Assembly (NCBI GenBank): GCA_031365425.1
Contig: JANLYB010000022.1
Location: forward strand, 1-6,972
DNA: 6,972 nt
Source of the DNA: JANXVY01 sp031365425
GTDB taxonomy: Bacteria > Pseudomonadota > Alphaproteobacteria > Rhizobiales > Hyphomicrobiaceae
Direction of reading: 5' to 3'
Shown: piece by piece, positions 1 through 5,168 of the stretch
Layout: each line of letters begins with the position of its first letter
How positions within the stretch are numbered: position 1 is the stretch's first letter
The notes under the pieces: generated by a model
Databases searched by the model: none
Seen by the model: only the letters and a program-made list of their open reading frames with translations
Told to the model about the DNA's origin: nothing
Translations under genes and position numbers: made by a program

Positions 1-371
1 GGCTCCAAAAGCACCAGTTCGCGAAATTCGATCGGGGCACAGATGCGCACGCACACGACGTGGGGTACCGAGCGCAGCAGATATCCGGCGCCCCAGCCGC
101 GGATGAGCACATTACCCTTGGCGGCGAGTTCCAGAATCTCATGTGCCGTATATTGGGACAGCCGGGTCCCATCCATCTTCCAGCGCTCCAGAAGCGAGGC
201 TTCGCCTTCCAAGAACCGGTGCACCTTGCTGTCGCTCACGCCTGCGAGTTTGGCGACGTCATGCTCGACGACCTCAGGATGTACGATTGACAGTCCAAGC
301 CGGTCCGCAACACCTTGCGCCACTTCCATTCCGCGCGTCGCCATCTCGCGCGTCATCGCAATAACAGCCAT
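1..371 (-). CDS. Cytidylate kinase-like family protein (N-terminal part, cut by window edge)
   Basis: The first 123 residues of a P-loop NMP-kinase-like protein are visible; the C-terminus lies beyond base 1. The start at 371 has a GAGGAG ribosome site (378-383) six bases upstream. The opening (M-A-V-I-A-M-T-R-E, residues 1-9) fits the first beta strand and P-loop entry of the Cytidylate_kin2 family. R-G-W-G-A at residues 91-95 and V-R-I-C-A-P at 108-113 fit the family's later GRGA and VRLxAP segments. Oddity: where the family usually has a glycine-rich loop of the G-S-G-G kind, this protein reads A-T-R-G (11-14), so ATP binding is uncertain. Some relatives carry extra C-terminal domains, which cannot be checked here. 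It lies 173 bases downstream of a CBS-domain gene and is separated from it by a strong hairpin. Family assignment is fairly secure; enzymatic activity and substrate are unknown. Confidence 0.78.
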   Translation of the reverse strand, partial: MAVIAMTREMATRGMEVAQGVADRLGLSIVHPEVVEHDVAKLAGVSDSKVHRFLEGEASLLERWKMDGTRLSQYTAHEILELAAKGNVLIRGWGAGYLLRSVPHVVCVRICAPIEFRELVLLE

Positions 372-377
372 GACACT

Positions 378-383
378 CTCCTC
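378..383 (-). promoter_or_regulatory. Ribosome binding site of the kinase-like gene
   Basis: GAGGAG on the minus strand lies six bases before the ATG at 371. It supports that start and argues against reading the opposite-strand frames here as genes. Confidence 0.7.
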
Positions 384-425
384 ACTGAAACTCACGTCGT
401 GGACATTCACGCCGTGAACATTTTC

Positions 426-460
426 GGAGGCTGGTCTTGTGCTTTGCGGGACCAGCCTCT
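426..460 (-). terminator. Strong hairpin between the CBS and kinase-like genes
   Basis: A perfect 10-base-pair stem, GAGGCTGGTC (427-436) with GACCAGCCTC (450-459), encloses a 13-base loop; a G-T wobble at 426/460 can extend it. On the minus strand it is followed by CGAAAATG, not a clear U-run, so an intrinsic terminator is possible but unproven. It could instead be an mRNA-stabilising or processing structure that uncouples the upstream CBS gene from the downstream kinase-like gene. Confidence 0.45.
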
Positions 461-544
461 TTGGCACCGGTCTGTTCTAATTCTACACTTATGAAGTACG
501 GGCAAACGCTGCGATTTCATAGTTCGAGGGCTGGCGATCAATCG

Positions 545-979
545 TCAACCCGCGCCCTGAATGTAGTGGGCGAGCTGCTCGATCGTGAAGGTCTGATCGG
601 CGATGATGCTTTTCACCAAGTCGCCGATCGATATGAGCCCAACGACTTTCTTGTGTTCGAGAACGGGGAGGTGGCGCAGGGCTTTCGTTGTCATGACGGC
701 CATACATTCCGCGACGCTTTGATCGGTACGCGCACAAACGACTGTCGATGACATGATCTCGCGAACGGGCGTTGCCAGCGAGGTTCGTCCTTTCAAGACG
801 ATCTTGCGGGCATAGTCCCGCTCGGAGACGATGCCAATGAGCTGGCCATGATCGAGAACGACGAGGGCGCCGATGTTGTGTTCTGCCATGACTTTCAGTG
901 CGTCGAGCACGGATGCCTCGGGATTGATGTGATGAACCTGGGCACCCTTTACTTTCAGAATATCTCGCACGGTTGTCAT
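545..979 (-). CDS. CBS-domain pair protein (144 aa)
   Basis: A stand-alone Bateman module: two CBS domains and almost nothing else. The first spans about residues 8-62 and ends with G-I-V-S-E-R-D (49-55). The second spans about 73-125 and ends with G-L-I-S-I-G-D (114-120). Such small soluble proteins bind adenine nucleotides or related ligands in the cleft between the domains and pass the energy or redox state to a partner; the ligand here cannot be read from sequence. The aspartates closing both motifs, typical of ribose contacts in CBS domains, are present. The start at 979 has only a weak GAGAG site about nine bases upstream. It follows a second CBS-pair gene of identical length by 86 bases, suggesting an old duplication or a heteromeric pair. 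It has no enzymatic domain, so its target protein is unknown. Confidence 0.9.
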   Translation of the reverse strand: MTTVRDILKVKGAQVHHINPEASVLDALKVMAEHNIGALVVLDHGQLIGIVSERDYARKIVLKGRTSLATPVREIMSSTVVCARTDQSVAECMAVMTTKALRHLPVLEHKKVVGLISIGDLVKSIIADQTFTIEQLAHYIQGAG

Positions 980-1023
980 TGGCGATCACTCTCTACTCTA
1001 TGGCTGGCTGTGGCTGGATGTCC

Positions 1024-1038
1024 GCCCCCGATTGGGGC
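1024..1038 (-). repeat. Short GC hairpin between the two CBS genes
   Basis: GCCCC (1024-1028) pairs with GGGGC (1034-1038) around a five-base loop, in the 86-base gap between the two CBS genes. There is no U-run after it on either strand, so it is more likely a weak attenuation or stability element than a terminator, or it may be chance in GC-rich DNA. Confidence 0.3.
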
Positions 1039-1065
1039 TGAGCGGTGCAGGCGCCGTCTCGCGCG

Positions 1066-1500
1066 CTAGGGCGAAGCGGCTCCCTTATGATGTCCAGTGA
1101 CTGCCGACACCACTTTGCCGGTCAGCTCATGGGATAATGAGTGGGAGATATCGCCGAGGCTCAGCATTCCAACCATGCGCTTCTTGTTGTTGATGACGGG
1201 AAGCCGTCGGATCTGTTTTTGCTCCATAATGTGTAATGCATCTTCGACGTCCTCTGACTCGTGGCAGAACACGATCCCGGCCGTCATTACGTCCCGGACG
1301 GTCAATTTCCGGCAATCCTTGCCGTTGGCGACGGCGCGGCAGGCGATGTCGCGATCTGTCACCATACCAATGAGGCGGTCGTTTTCTCCGACGGGAACGG
1401 ATCCGACATCGAGATCGCGCATCTTGCGTGCGACGTCGGAAATAAGCGTATCGGGCCCGACCCATTCGGCGCCCTTGTGCATTGCATCGATAACCTTCAT
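1066..1500 (-). CDS. CBS-domain pair protein (144 aa), second copy
   Basis: A stand-alone protein of two CBS domains, about residues 1-57 and 68-122, with the signature ends G-M-V-T-D-R-D (45-51) and G-M-L-S-L-G-D (111-117). It probably senses an adenine nucleotide or similar ligand and regulates another protein; no catalytic region is attached. The frame is open up to 1599, but the start at 1500 is preferred: it has AAAGGAG seven bases upstream and the CBS fold begins at once (M-K-V-I-D-A-M). The extra 33 residues of the longer reading would be translated from intergenic sequence and resemble nothing in the family. It has the same length as the following CBS gene but is clearly diverged from it, so the two are paralogues rather than a recent duplication. 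It lies 127 bases after the YbaK-like gene. Confidence 0.9.
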   Translation of the reverse strand: MKVIDAMHKGAEWVGPDTLISDVARKMRDLDVGSVPVGENDRLIGMVTDRDIACRAVANGKDCRKLTVRDVMTAGIVFCHESEDVEDALHIMEQKQIRRLPVINNKKRMVGMLSLGDISHSLSHELTGKVVSAVTGHHKGAASP

Positions 1501-1507
1501 TTGAAAA

Positions 1508-1514
1508 CTCCTTT
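1508..1514 (-). promoter_or_regulatory. Ribosome binding site deciding the start of the second CBS gene
   Basis: AAAGGAG on the minus strand lies seven bases before the ATG at 1500. It favours this start over the in-frame upstream codon at 1599. A second purine-rich AAAGGAGG lies further upstream (around 1544-1551) but has no normal start codon at the right distance. Confidence 0.75.
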
Positions 1515-1560
1515 GCTGAAGTACCTTGGCCGGTATTCTCGTCCTCCTTTCAATTAAATC

Positions 1561-1595
1561 GCCCGTAAGACCGGAATGTCTTTCCGAGGGCGGGC
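1561..1595 (-). terminator. Possible terminator hairpin after the YbaK-like gene
   Basis: GCCCG (1561-1565) pairs with CGGGC (1591-1595), and inside it CGGAA (1572-1576) pairs with TTCCG (1582-1586) around a five-base loop. The two stems are separated by an unpaired internal loop. On the minus strand it is followed by an AT-rich stretch (GATTTAATT). It sits in the 127-base gap between the YbaK-like stop and the CBS start. It could be a weak terminator or leader structure. Confidence 0.3.
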
Positions 1596-1627
1596 CCATT
1601 GTCTCGTCTGCTTAATTTCGCGGGCGA

Positions 1628-2098
1628 TCACATGCGTTTGGAAATATGCCCACGATAGGCATTCCACGTCAGGCCAGTGAACTGCTGCTGTGTGAGGTGA
1701 ATGAGGGTTTGATGATCACCCGCCTCGAAATAGATGTCGCCGGGGCGCTCGAGCCGCTCGTCAATGATCGTTTCGAGGCCATAAGCCGAACCCAACGCGG
1801 GAACAGCTCCGAATTCACAGTCGGCGAACAGGGTCCGAATGTCGTCTTCCGTGGCCAGGGAAACGGGGCGTTCGAGCAAATCGCAAACGTCGTCGATCCG
1901 TACCGTGCACGAGGCGGGTACGACAGCGAGGAGATACCCCTCGTCGCCTTTCAACACGACAGCTTTGGCCAGACTGTCGCCTGCAACGTGGCTGGCGTGC
2001 GCGGTGCGCGTTGAGTTGGTTGTGCGCCGATGGGTCAGCACGTCGTAGCCGATCGCGCGACCGTCGAGATATTCACGCAATGTCAATGCAATAGCCAT
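1628..2098 (-). CDS. YbaK/ProX-type aminoacyl-tRNA deacylase-like protein (156 aa)
   Basis: A single YbaK/prolyl-tRNA-synthetase-associated domain. Free-standing members hydrolyse mischarged aminoacyl-tRNAs (for example Cys- or Ala-tRNA-Pro) in the cytoplasm and so protect translation fidelity. Visible hallmarks are the A-K-A-V-V-L-K strand with the conserved lysine at residue 45, G-A-V-P-A-L-G at 97-103 (the substrate-loop region), and A-G-D-H-Q-T-L-I near residues 126-133. Length is normal for the family. The start at 2098 is backed by GGAGG (2105-2109) six bases upstream. The variable N-terminal region (T-H-R-R-T-T-N-S-T-R-T, 22-32) and the family's many subtypes mean the tRNA specificity cannot be called. 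Many short proteins of this family in alphaproteobacteria are untested. It heads the left gene group after a 400-base gap, so it probably has its own promoter. Confidence 0.87.
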   Translation of the reverse strand: MAIALTLREYLDGRAIGYDVLTHRRTTNSTRTAHASHVAGDSLAKAVVLKGDEGYLLAVVPASCTVRIDDVCDLLERPVSLATEDDIRTLFADCEFGAVPALGSAYGLETIIDERLERPGDIYFEAGDHQTLIHLTQQQFTGLTWNAYRGHISKRM

Positions 2099-2500
2099 GA
2101 CTTGCCTCCGTTACGACTGGTGACCCGTTCCGAAGGAATAGGATTGTGTCGCAGGTGACGTCAGCGAATGTACCGTTCACCGACGTGGCGGAACCGGCCT
2201 GATGCAAGAATAGTACTCCTTGCTGACGGCCTCAGCAACATCGGACGGATCACGTAAGCCTGAATGCTTATCAAAGACGGATGGTGCTTTGATCTGGGGG
2301 GCGATGGGCATGGCGCGCAGCGTGCGACAGCGGTTAAGTCTATGAATAGATTGGTAGTGAGGCCCAGACTTGAACTGGGCAAAAGCGGAGTCGGCCACAA
2401 GCAGACGGGATTGGGTGTGTGTCGATGGACGACGTTTTCAGTTGGCTTGACCTCCAGCCGGTACAGCCAATTGTCCGCTTTCGAGGGGCGATATCAGGCT
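2099..2500. other. Non-coding gap of 402 bases between the two gene groups
   Basis: No convincing gene is seen on either strand. Several frames are open (for example minus 2398-2177 and plus 2264-2587), but they lack ribosome sites and recognisable protein features. Inverted repeats are present: TTGCTGA/TCAGCAA at 2220-2238, GCCCAG/CTGGGC at 2362-2380 with a seven-base loop, and TTGGCT/AGCCAA at 2442-2470 with a 17-base loop. The last lies 30-60 bases past the carrier-protein stop and might help end that transcript, though no U-run follows. The promoter of the YbaK-like gene should lie in this gap; no clear -35/-10 pair could be assigned. Confidence 0.6.
2220..2238. repeat. 7-bp inverted repeat (TTGCTGA / TCAGCAA)
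   Basis: A perfect seven-base-pair inverted repeat with a five-base spacer (CGGCC), about 120 bases upstream of the YbaK-like start. It could be an operator for a dimeric regulator or a hairpin in a leader transcript. On the minus strand it runs directly into AAGGAG. No function can be assigned from sequence. Confidence 0.4.
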
Positions 2501-2812
2501 TTAGCGCCGGCGTTCGGCTCCGGTGGACAACCAGTTGCTCTTGACGCGCGGGCTCGGAGGGGGCTGTTTTGCCTTTGCCTCGAGTAGCACCTCGACGCTG
2601 GCGGCGAGGGCATGAACCGTTGCCTGATCTTCAATCTCTTCATCATATTGGATCTGGACGCGGAAGGCGTCTTCGATGTCGAGGGAGATCATGGGGAGAT
2701 CCATCCTATCGATTTCGAGTTCGCGCAGCGTCGTAAGGCTATCGATGTGCAAGGAGGGATCGCGGACGTAGGGCTTGAGAATGTTAATAATCGTCGAGGT
2801 TACATCAGGCAT
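2501..2812 (-). CDS. Acyl-carrier-protein-like protein lacking the phosphopantetheine serine (103 aa)
   Basis: A small acidic helical protein with the ACP layout: helix I (about 3-15), long loop, helix II starting at residues 35-38, then D-I-E-D-A-F (45-50), an acidic loop and helix III (about 65-80). ACPs carry acyl chains on phosphopantetheine attached to the serine of an Asp-Ser-Leu motif. Here the aligned residues are D35-R36-M37-D38: the serine is arginine, codon AGG (2705-2707), one base from AGC serine. The earlier D-S-L at 24-26 is in the loop and is not the attachment site. After residue 80 there is an unusual proline-rich, basic tail ending in three arginines. The start at 2812 is chosen because it begins at the ACP fold and has a GAGAG-type site; an in-frame TTG at 2839 would add nine residues. 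It is the last gene of the putative acyl-tailoring operon. It may be a non-carrying scaffold or regulator, or an inactivated copy. Confidence 0.8.
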   Translation of the reverse strand: MPDVTSTIINILKPYVRDPSLHIDSLTTLRELEIDRMDLPMISLDIEDAFRVQIQYDEEIEDQATVHALAASVEVLLEAKAKQPPPSPRVKSNWLSTGAERRR

Positions 2813-2857
2813 GGCACTCTCTCTGCGGTGGGATTGCAACTCAGTCGTTCCACCACA

Positions 2858-2891
2858 CTAGGGACCTTCCTAGCCGACCGCTGTTCCCTAG
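2858..2891. repeat. Alternative inverted repeats at the NmrA-like stop codon
   Basis: CTAGGGA (2858-2864) can pair with TCCCTAG (2885-2891) across 20 bases. Its first five bases can instead pair with CCTAG (2869-2873) across six bases. The two foldings exclude each other. The right arm covers the NmrA-like stop codon (2888-2890), and the whole lies in the 75-base gap before the carrier-protein gene. It may tune expression of the carrier protein relative to the upstream genes. Confidence 0.4.
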
Positions 2892-3763
2892 GATACCGCT
2901 ACCGGTTTGTTTGATGAACGGGCGAACTGCTCGATGGTCGTCGAGGGTTTACCCAGTTCCTTCCACGTCCCCTCAGCCCTGAAGGTCTCAGGATAGCTGA
3001 GGACCGTGCTCATGATCTTGTAGTTAAATTCCATCGCTTGCGAGAAAGCGCCGATGAGCTTGAACAAAGGAAGCGGGATCCTAACAATCGTGAGTTGCGG
3101 TCTGGTATGGCGGGCGAATTCGCGGCCTGCCTCGTCGTAGGTCAAGGCTTGGGGGCCTTGTATGAAAAACTCGCGGTTGGCGGCTTGAGCGAGCTTAAAG
3201 GACGCTGCTACCTGTTTGCCGAAATCGTTTGCCGCGATCCAGTAGTTGGGATGGCTAGCCCGGCCGATCATGGTAAGCCACCTGCCTGCCGCGTGGCGTT
3301 GCGGTAGGGTCTCCATAAAGTTGCTTGGGTAGAAGATGGTAAATGGAATGCCTGAACCCTTGATCCTGGCAAGGGCGCTACGCCAGACGTCGATCACCCA
3401 CCAGCCGCCGCTTTCACCATCCTGAATCATCGCCGAGAGATAGGCGATCCTCTTGATGCCGCAGGCGCGGGCGGCGGCAATGATGTTGTCGAGGCCTTCC
3501 GCTTCGGTGTGAAAATCGGCCTTCTTCTCGGACGGCGACACCGAAAGGCTCAAATAGACGGCGTCGTTGCCAACGAGCCCTCCCTTAAGGCTTTCAATGT
3601 TGGCGACATCGGCTTTGACTATGATCACGTCTGCAGGCAGAAGCCTGCGCGCGCTATCTGGATTGCGCACCAGCGCCGTCACCTCGAAGCCAGCGGTTAC
3701 GAGTTCTTCAACGACGGGAATGCCCAGCATGCCCGTAGCGCCGATGACTGCGATTTTCTTCAT
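2888..3763 (-). CDS. NmrA-like NAD(P)-binding protein (atypical SDR, 291 aa)
   Basis: A Rossmann-fold protein of the NmrA/atypical short-chain dehydrogenase group. The dinucleotide loop G-A-T-G-M-L-G sits at residues 8-14 after the first strand, and L-V-R-N-P at 31-35 is the usual segment that contacts the adenosine ribose or phosphate. Y-L-S-A-M (108-112) and S-G-I-P-F-T-I-F-Y-P-S-N-F-M (137-150) are typical NmrA landmarks. The classical Tyr-xxx-Lys catalytic pair is not visible, and the position often occupied by lysine ten residues before Ser137 is tryptophan (127). It may therefore be a redox sensor or an isomerase/reductase of unusual type. Length is normal. The start at 3763 lies only nine bases after the oxidoreductase stop, with a poor ribosome site (GTGAAG), suggesting translational coupling. 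It probably works with the neighbouring oxidoreductase, but no substrate can be inferred. Confidence 0.87.
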   Translation of the reverse strand: MKKIAVIGATGMLGIPVVEELVTAGFEVTALVRNPDSARRLLPADVIIVKADVANIESLKGGLVGNDAVYLSLSVSPSEKKADFHTEAEGLDNIIAAARACGIKRIAYLSAMIQDGESGGWWVIDVWRSALARIKGSGIPFTIFYPSNFMETLPQRHAAGRWLTMIGRASHPNYWIAANDFGKQVAASFKLAQAANREFFIQGPQALTYDEAGREFARHTRPQLTIVRIPLPLFKLIGAFSQAMEFNYKIMSTVLSYPETFRAEGTWKELGKPSTTIEQFARSSNKPVAVS

Positions 3764-3772
3764 GGCTTCACA

Positions 3773-5119
3773 TCAACCCCGGATTTGGCCACGGTCGCAC
3801 CACCAGTCGTCGATGGACATGGCTGCGGCAACTGATTTGGATACGATTGAGAGCACGGGCTCCGGCGGCATCGGTAACATGCGCTGGTTGACGAACCAGA
3901 GATTGGTCAGTTCGGTTTGCCGTTCGAGGATGAGGTCGCGGATGATCTGGCCGTTCATTTGGGTCAGCGCCACGCCATGCCCCGTGCACCCAACCGAATA
4001 GACGGCGCCGCCGCCGTCCATGGTTCCGACCTGTGGGGTGAAGTTCGAGGTCATCGAGAATGCTCCCCCCCAGCGATTGGCAATGCCGATGCCGCGCAGC
4101 GCGGGGAAGGTCTCGCCGATGAACTGTTCAAGGTGGGCCCACGCTTTGGGTGAGGCATCATTGCCCATATTGCCGCCGAAGGGCACGAGCCCGGGTCCGC
4201 CGCCGGCCAGCAGACGTCCATCGGGCAAGAGGCGGTAATAGTGCATGAAACTGCGGCCGTCCTCGATCGCCTCGCGATTGGCCCAGCCGATAGTGGCGCG
4301 CTGGGCGGCAGTCAGCGGGTCGGTGACGACGATGTAGGTGAACGCAGGGGTCTGTTTGGAACGCATGCCCGGCAAGAGGTGCGTATAGCCGTTCGTTGCG
4401 TAAACGATCTTGCTGGCCGAGACGGTGCCGTCGGGGGTTGTGAGAATATACCTTCCGGCTTGGCGGCGGACACCGGTCACGCGGGTCTGTTCGTAGAGCT
4501 TTGCCCCGCGACCAGACGCCAGCGCCCGCAAAGCGTCGAGCCATTTCATGGGATTGATGCTGCCGCAGCCTGGCTCCCAGCACGCGCTTAGAAATCCAGG
4601 CGAGCGGACGCGCGAGGACAACGCCGCGTGGTCCAGCCATTGGAAGCCCTCGATCCCTAGGCTTTGGAAGAAATCCAGCTCGTGCCGGATCCGCTCCTCG
4701 TAGGCGCGTGTCGTGGCAACACGTAGAAAGCCGTTCCTCTCATAATCGCAATCGATGCCGTGTTCGGCAATTGTTGCTTCGAGCGAACCGATGGCTGCGA
4801 CCATGAAGTCGTGGGCTTCACGGATGCGTTTGTTACCGTGAAAGAGCTTCATCAGGCCGACCGAGGAGCCAAACAGCGTCATAACGAAACCAGCGTTGCG
4901 ACCGCTGGCGCCGAACCCTGCCGTTTCGGCTTCAAGAACCGCAACGTCGAGACCGGGGGCGGCGGTCTTTAAATGATACGCGGTCGAAAGGCCAGTGTAT
5001 CCGCCGCCGATCACGGCAACGTCGACCGTCAAATCTTCTTGGAGTGCTGGTGCCGGTGGCCTCTCGATACGGCTAGCGAGCCAGTGGCTGGTATCGGTTG
5101 TGGAGGCGCTGTCAATCAT
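3773..5119 (-). CDS. FAD-dependent oxidoreductase, DAO family (PuuB/OrdL-like, 448 aa)
   Basis: A flavoenzyme of the D-amino-acid-oxidase fold, most like gamma-glutamylputrescine oxidase-type proteins, which oxidise an amine and reduce oxygen to peroxide. The FAD-binding strand and loop are at residues 33-43 (G-G-G-Y-T-G at 38-43), with the acidic end of the second strand at Glu63. G-A-S-G-R-N-A-G-F (70-78) is characteristic of this subgroup. A-T-N-G-Y (241-245), L-P-D-G-R-L-L-A-G-G-G (298-308) and the C-terminal G-C-T-G-H-G-V-A-L-T (377-386) complete the FAD fold. The N-terminal S-H-W-L-A (11-15) resembles the Ser-Tyr-Trp start of the subgroup. Length is normal and no signal peptide is seen, so it is probably cytoplasmic. 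The start at 5119 has only a weak purine site (GATCGAG). It lies between a desaturase and an NmrA-like gene, an unusual setting for a polyamine enzyme, so the true substrate may be another amine or amino acid. Confidence 0.9.
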   Translation of the reverse strand: MIDSASTTDTSHWLASRIERPPAPALQEDLTVDVAVIGGGYTGLSTAYHLKTAAPGLDVAVLEAETAGFGASGRNAGFVMTLFGSSVGLMKLFHGNKRIREAHDFMVAAIGSLEATIAEHGIDCDYERNGFLRVATTRAYEERIRHELDFFQSLGIEGFQWLDHAALSSRVRSPGFLSACWEPGCGSINPMKWLDALRALASGRGAKLYEQTRVTGVRRQAGRYILTTPDGTVSASKIVYATNGYTHLLPGMRSKQTPAFTYIVVTDPLTAAQRATIGWANREAIEDGRSFMHYYRLLPDGRLLAGGGPGLVPFGGNMGNDASPKAWAHLEQFIGETFPALRGIGIANRWGGAFSMTSNFTPQVGTMDGGGAVYSVGCTGHGVALTQMNGQIIRDLILERQTELTNLWFVNQRMLPMPPEPVLSIVSKSVAAAMSIDDWWCDRGQIRG

Positions 5120-5150
5120 TTCAAAACTCGATCCATAAAAAGGAAATGTG

Positions 5151-5168
5151 CGATCACTACGATCACTA
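5151..5168. repeat. Perfect 9-bp tandem duplication at the desaturase stop
   Basis: CGATCACTA occurs twice in direct succession (5151-5159 and 5160-5168). On the minus strand this reads TAGTGATCG twice. Because the unit is nine bases, the desaturase frame meets TAG, TGA and then the same pair again. The result is several stop codons in series, probably by a slippage duplication. Confidence 0.85.

Noticed and set aside
1501..1599. 33-residue N-terminal extension of the second CBS protein
   Set aside because: The inner start at 1500 has an ideal ribosome site and begins at the CBS fold; the extension runs through intergenic sequence containing a hairpin.
2258..2272. Possible FixK/FNR-type box (TGAAT-N4-ATCAA) upstream of the YbaK-like gene
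   Set aside because: Only one half-site matches the TTGAT-N4-ATCAA consensus; the other has two mismatches of five, which is not enough to call it.
2177..2398. 73-codon minus-strand frame in the 402-base gap
   Set aside because: GTG start without a ribosome site and no recognisable motif. It could be a decayed gene remnant but nothing positive supports this.
2264..2587. Plus-strand frame of 107 codons
   Set aside because: No ribosome site, and it overlaps the carrier-protein-like gene in antisense; the translation has no family features.
2813..2839. TTG start of the carrier-protein-like gene
   Set aside because: It adds nine residues that do not belong to the ACP fold, and the ATG at 2812 is the more usual start, though its ribosome site is only moderate.
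5116..5136. Six-codon frame (M-D-R-V-L-K) whose stop overlaps the oxidoreductase start as ATGA
   Set aside because: No ribosome site precedes it, and such short overlaps arise easily by chance.
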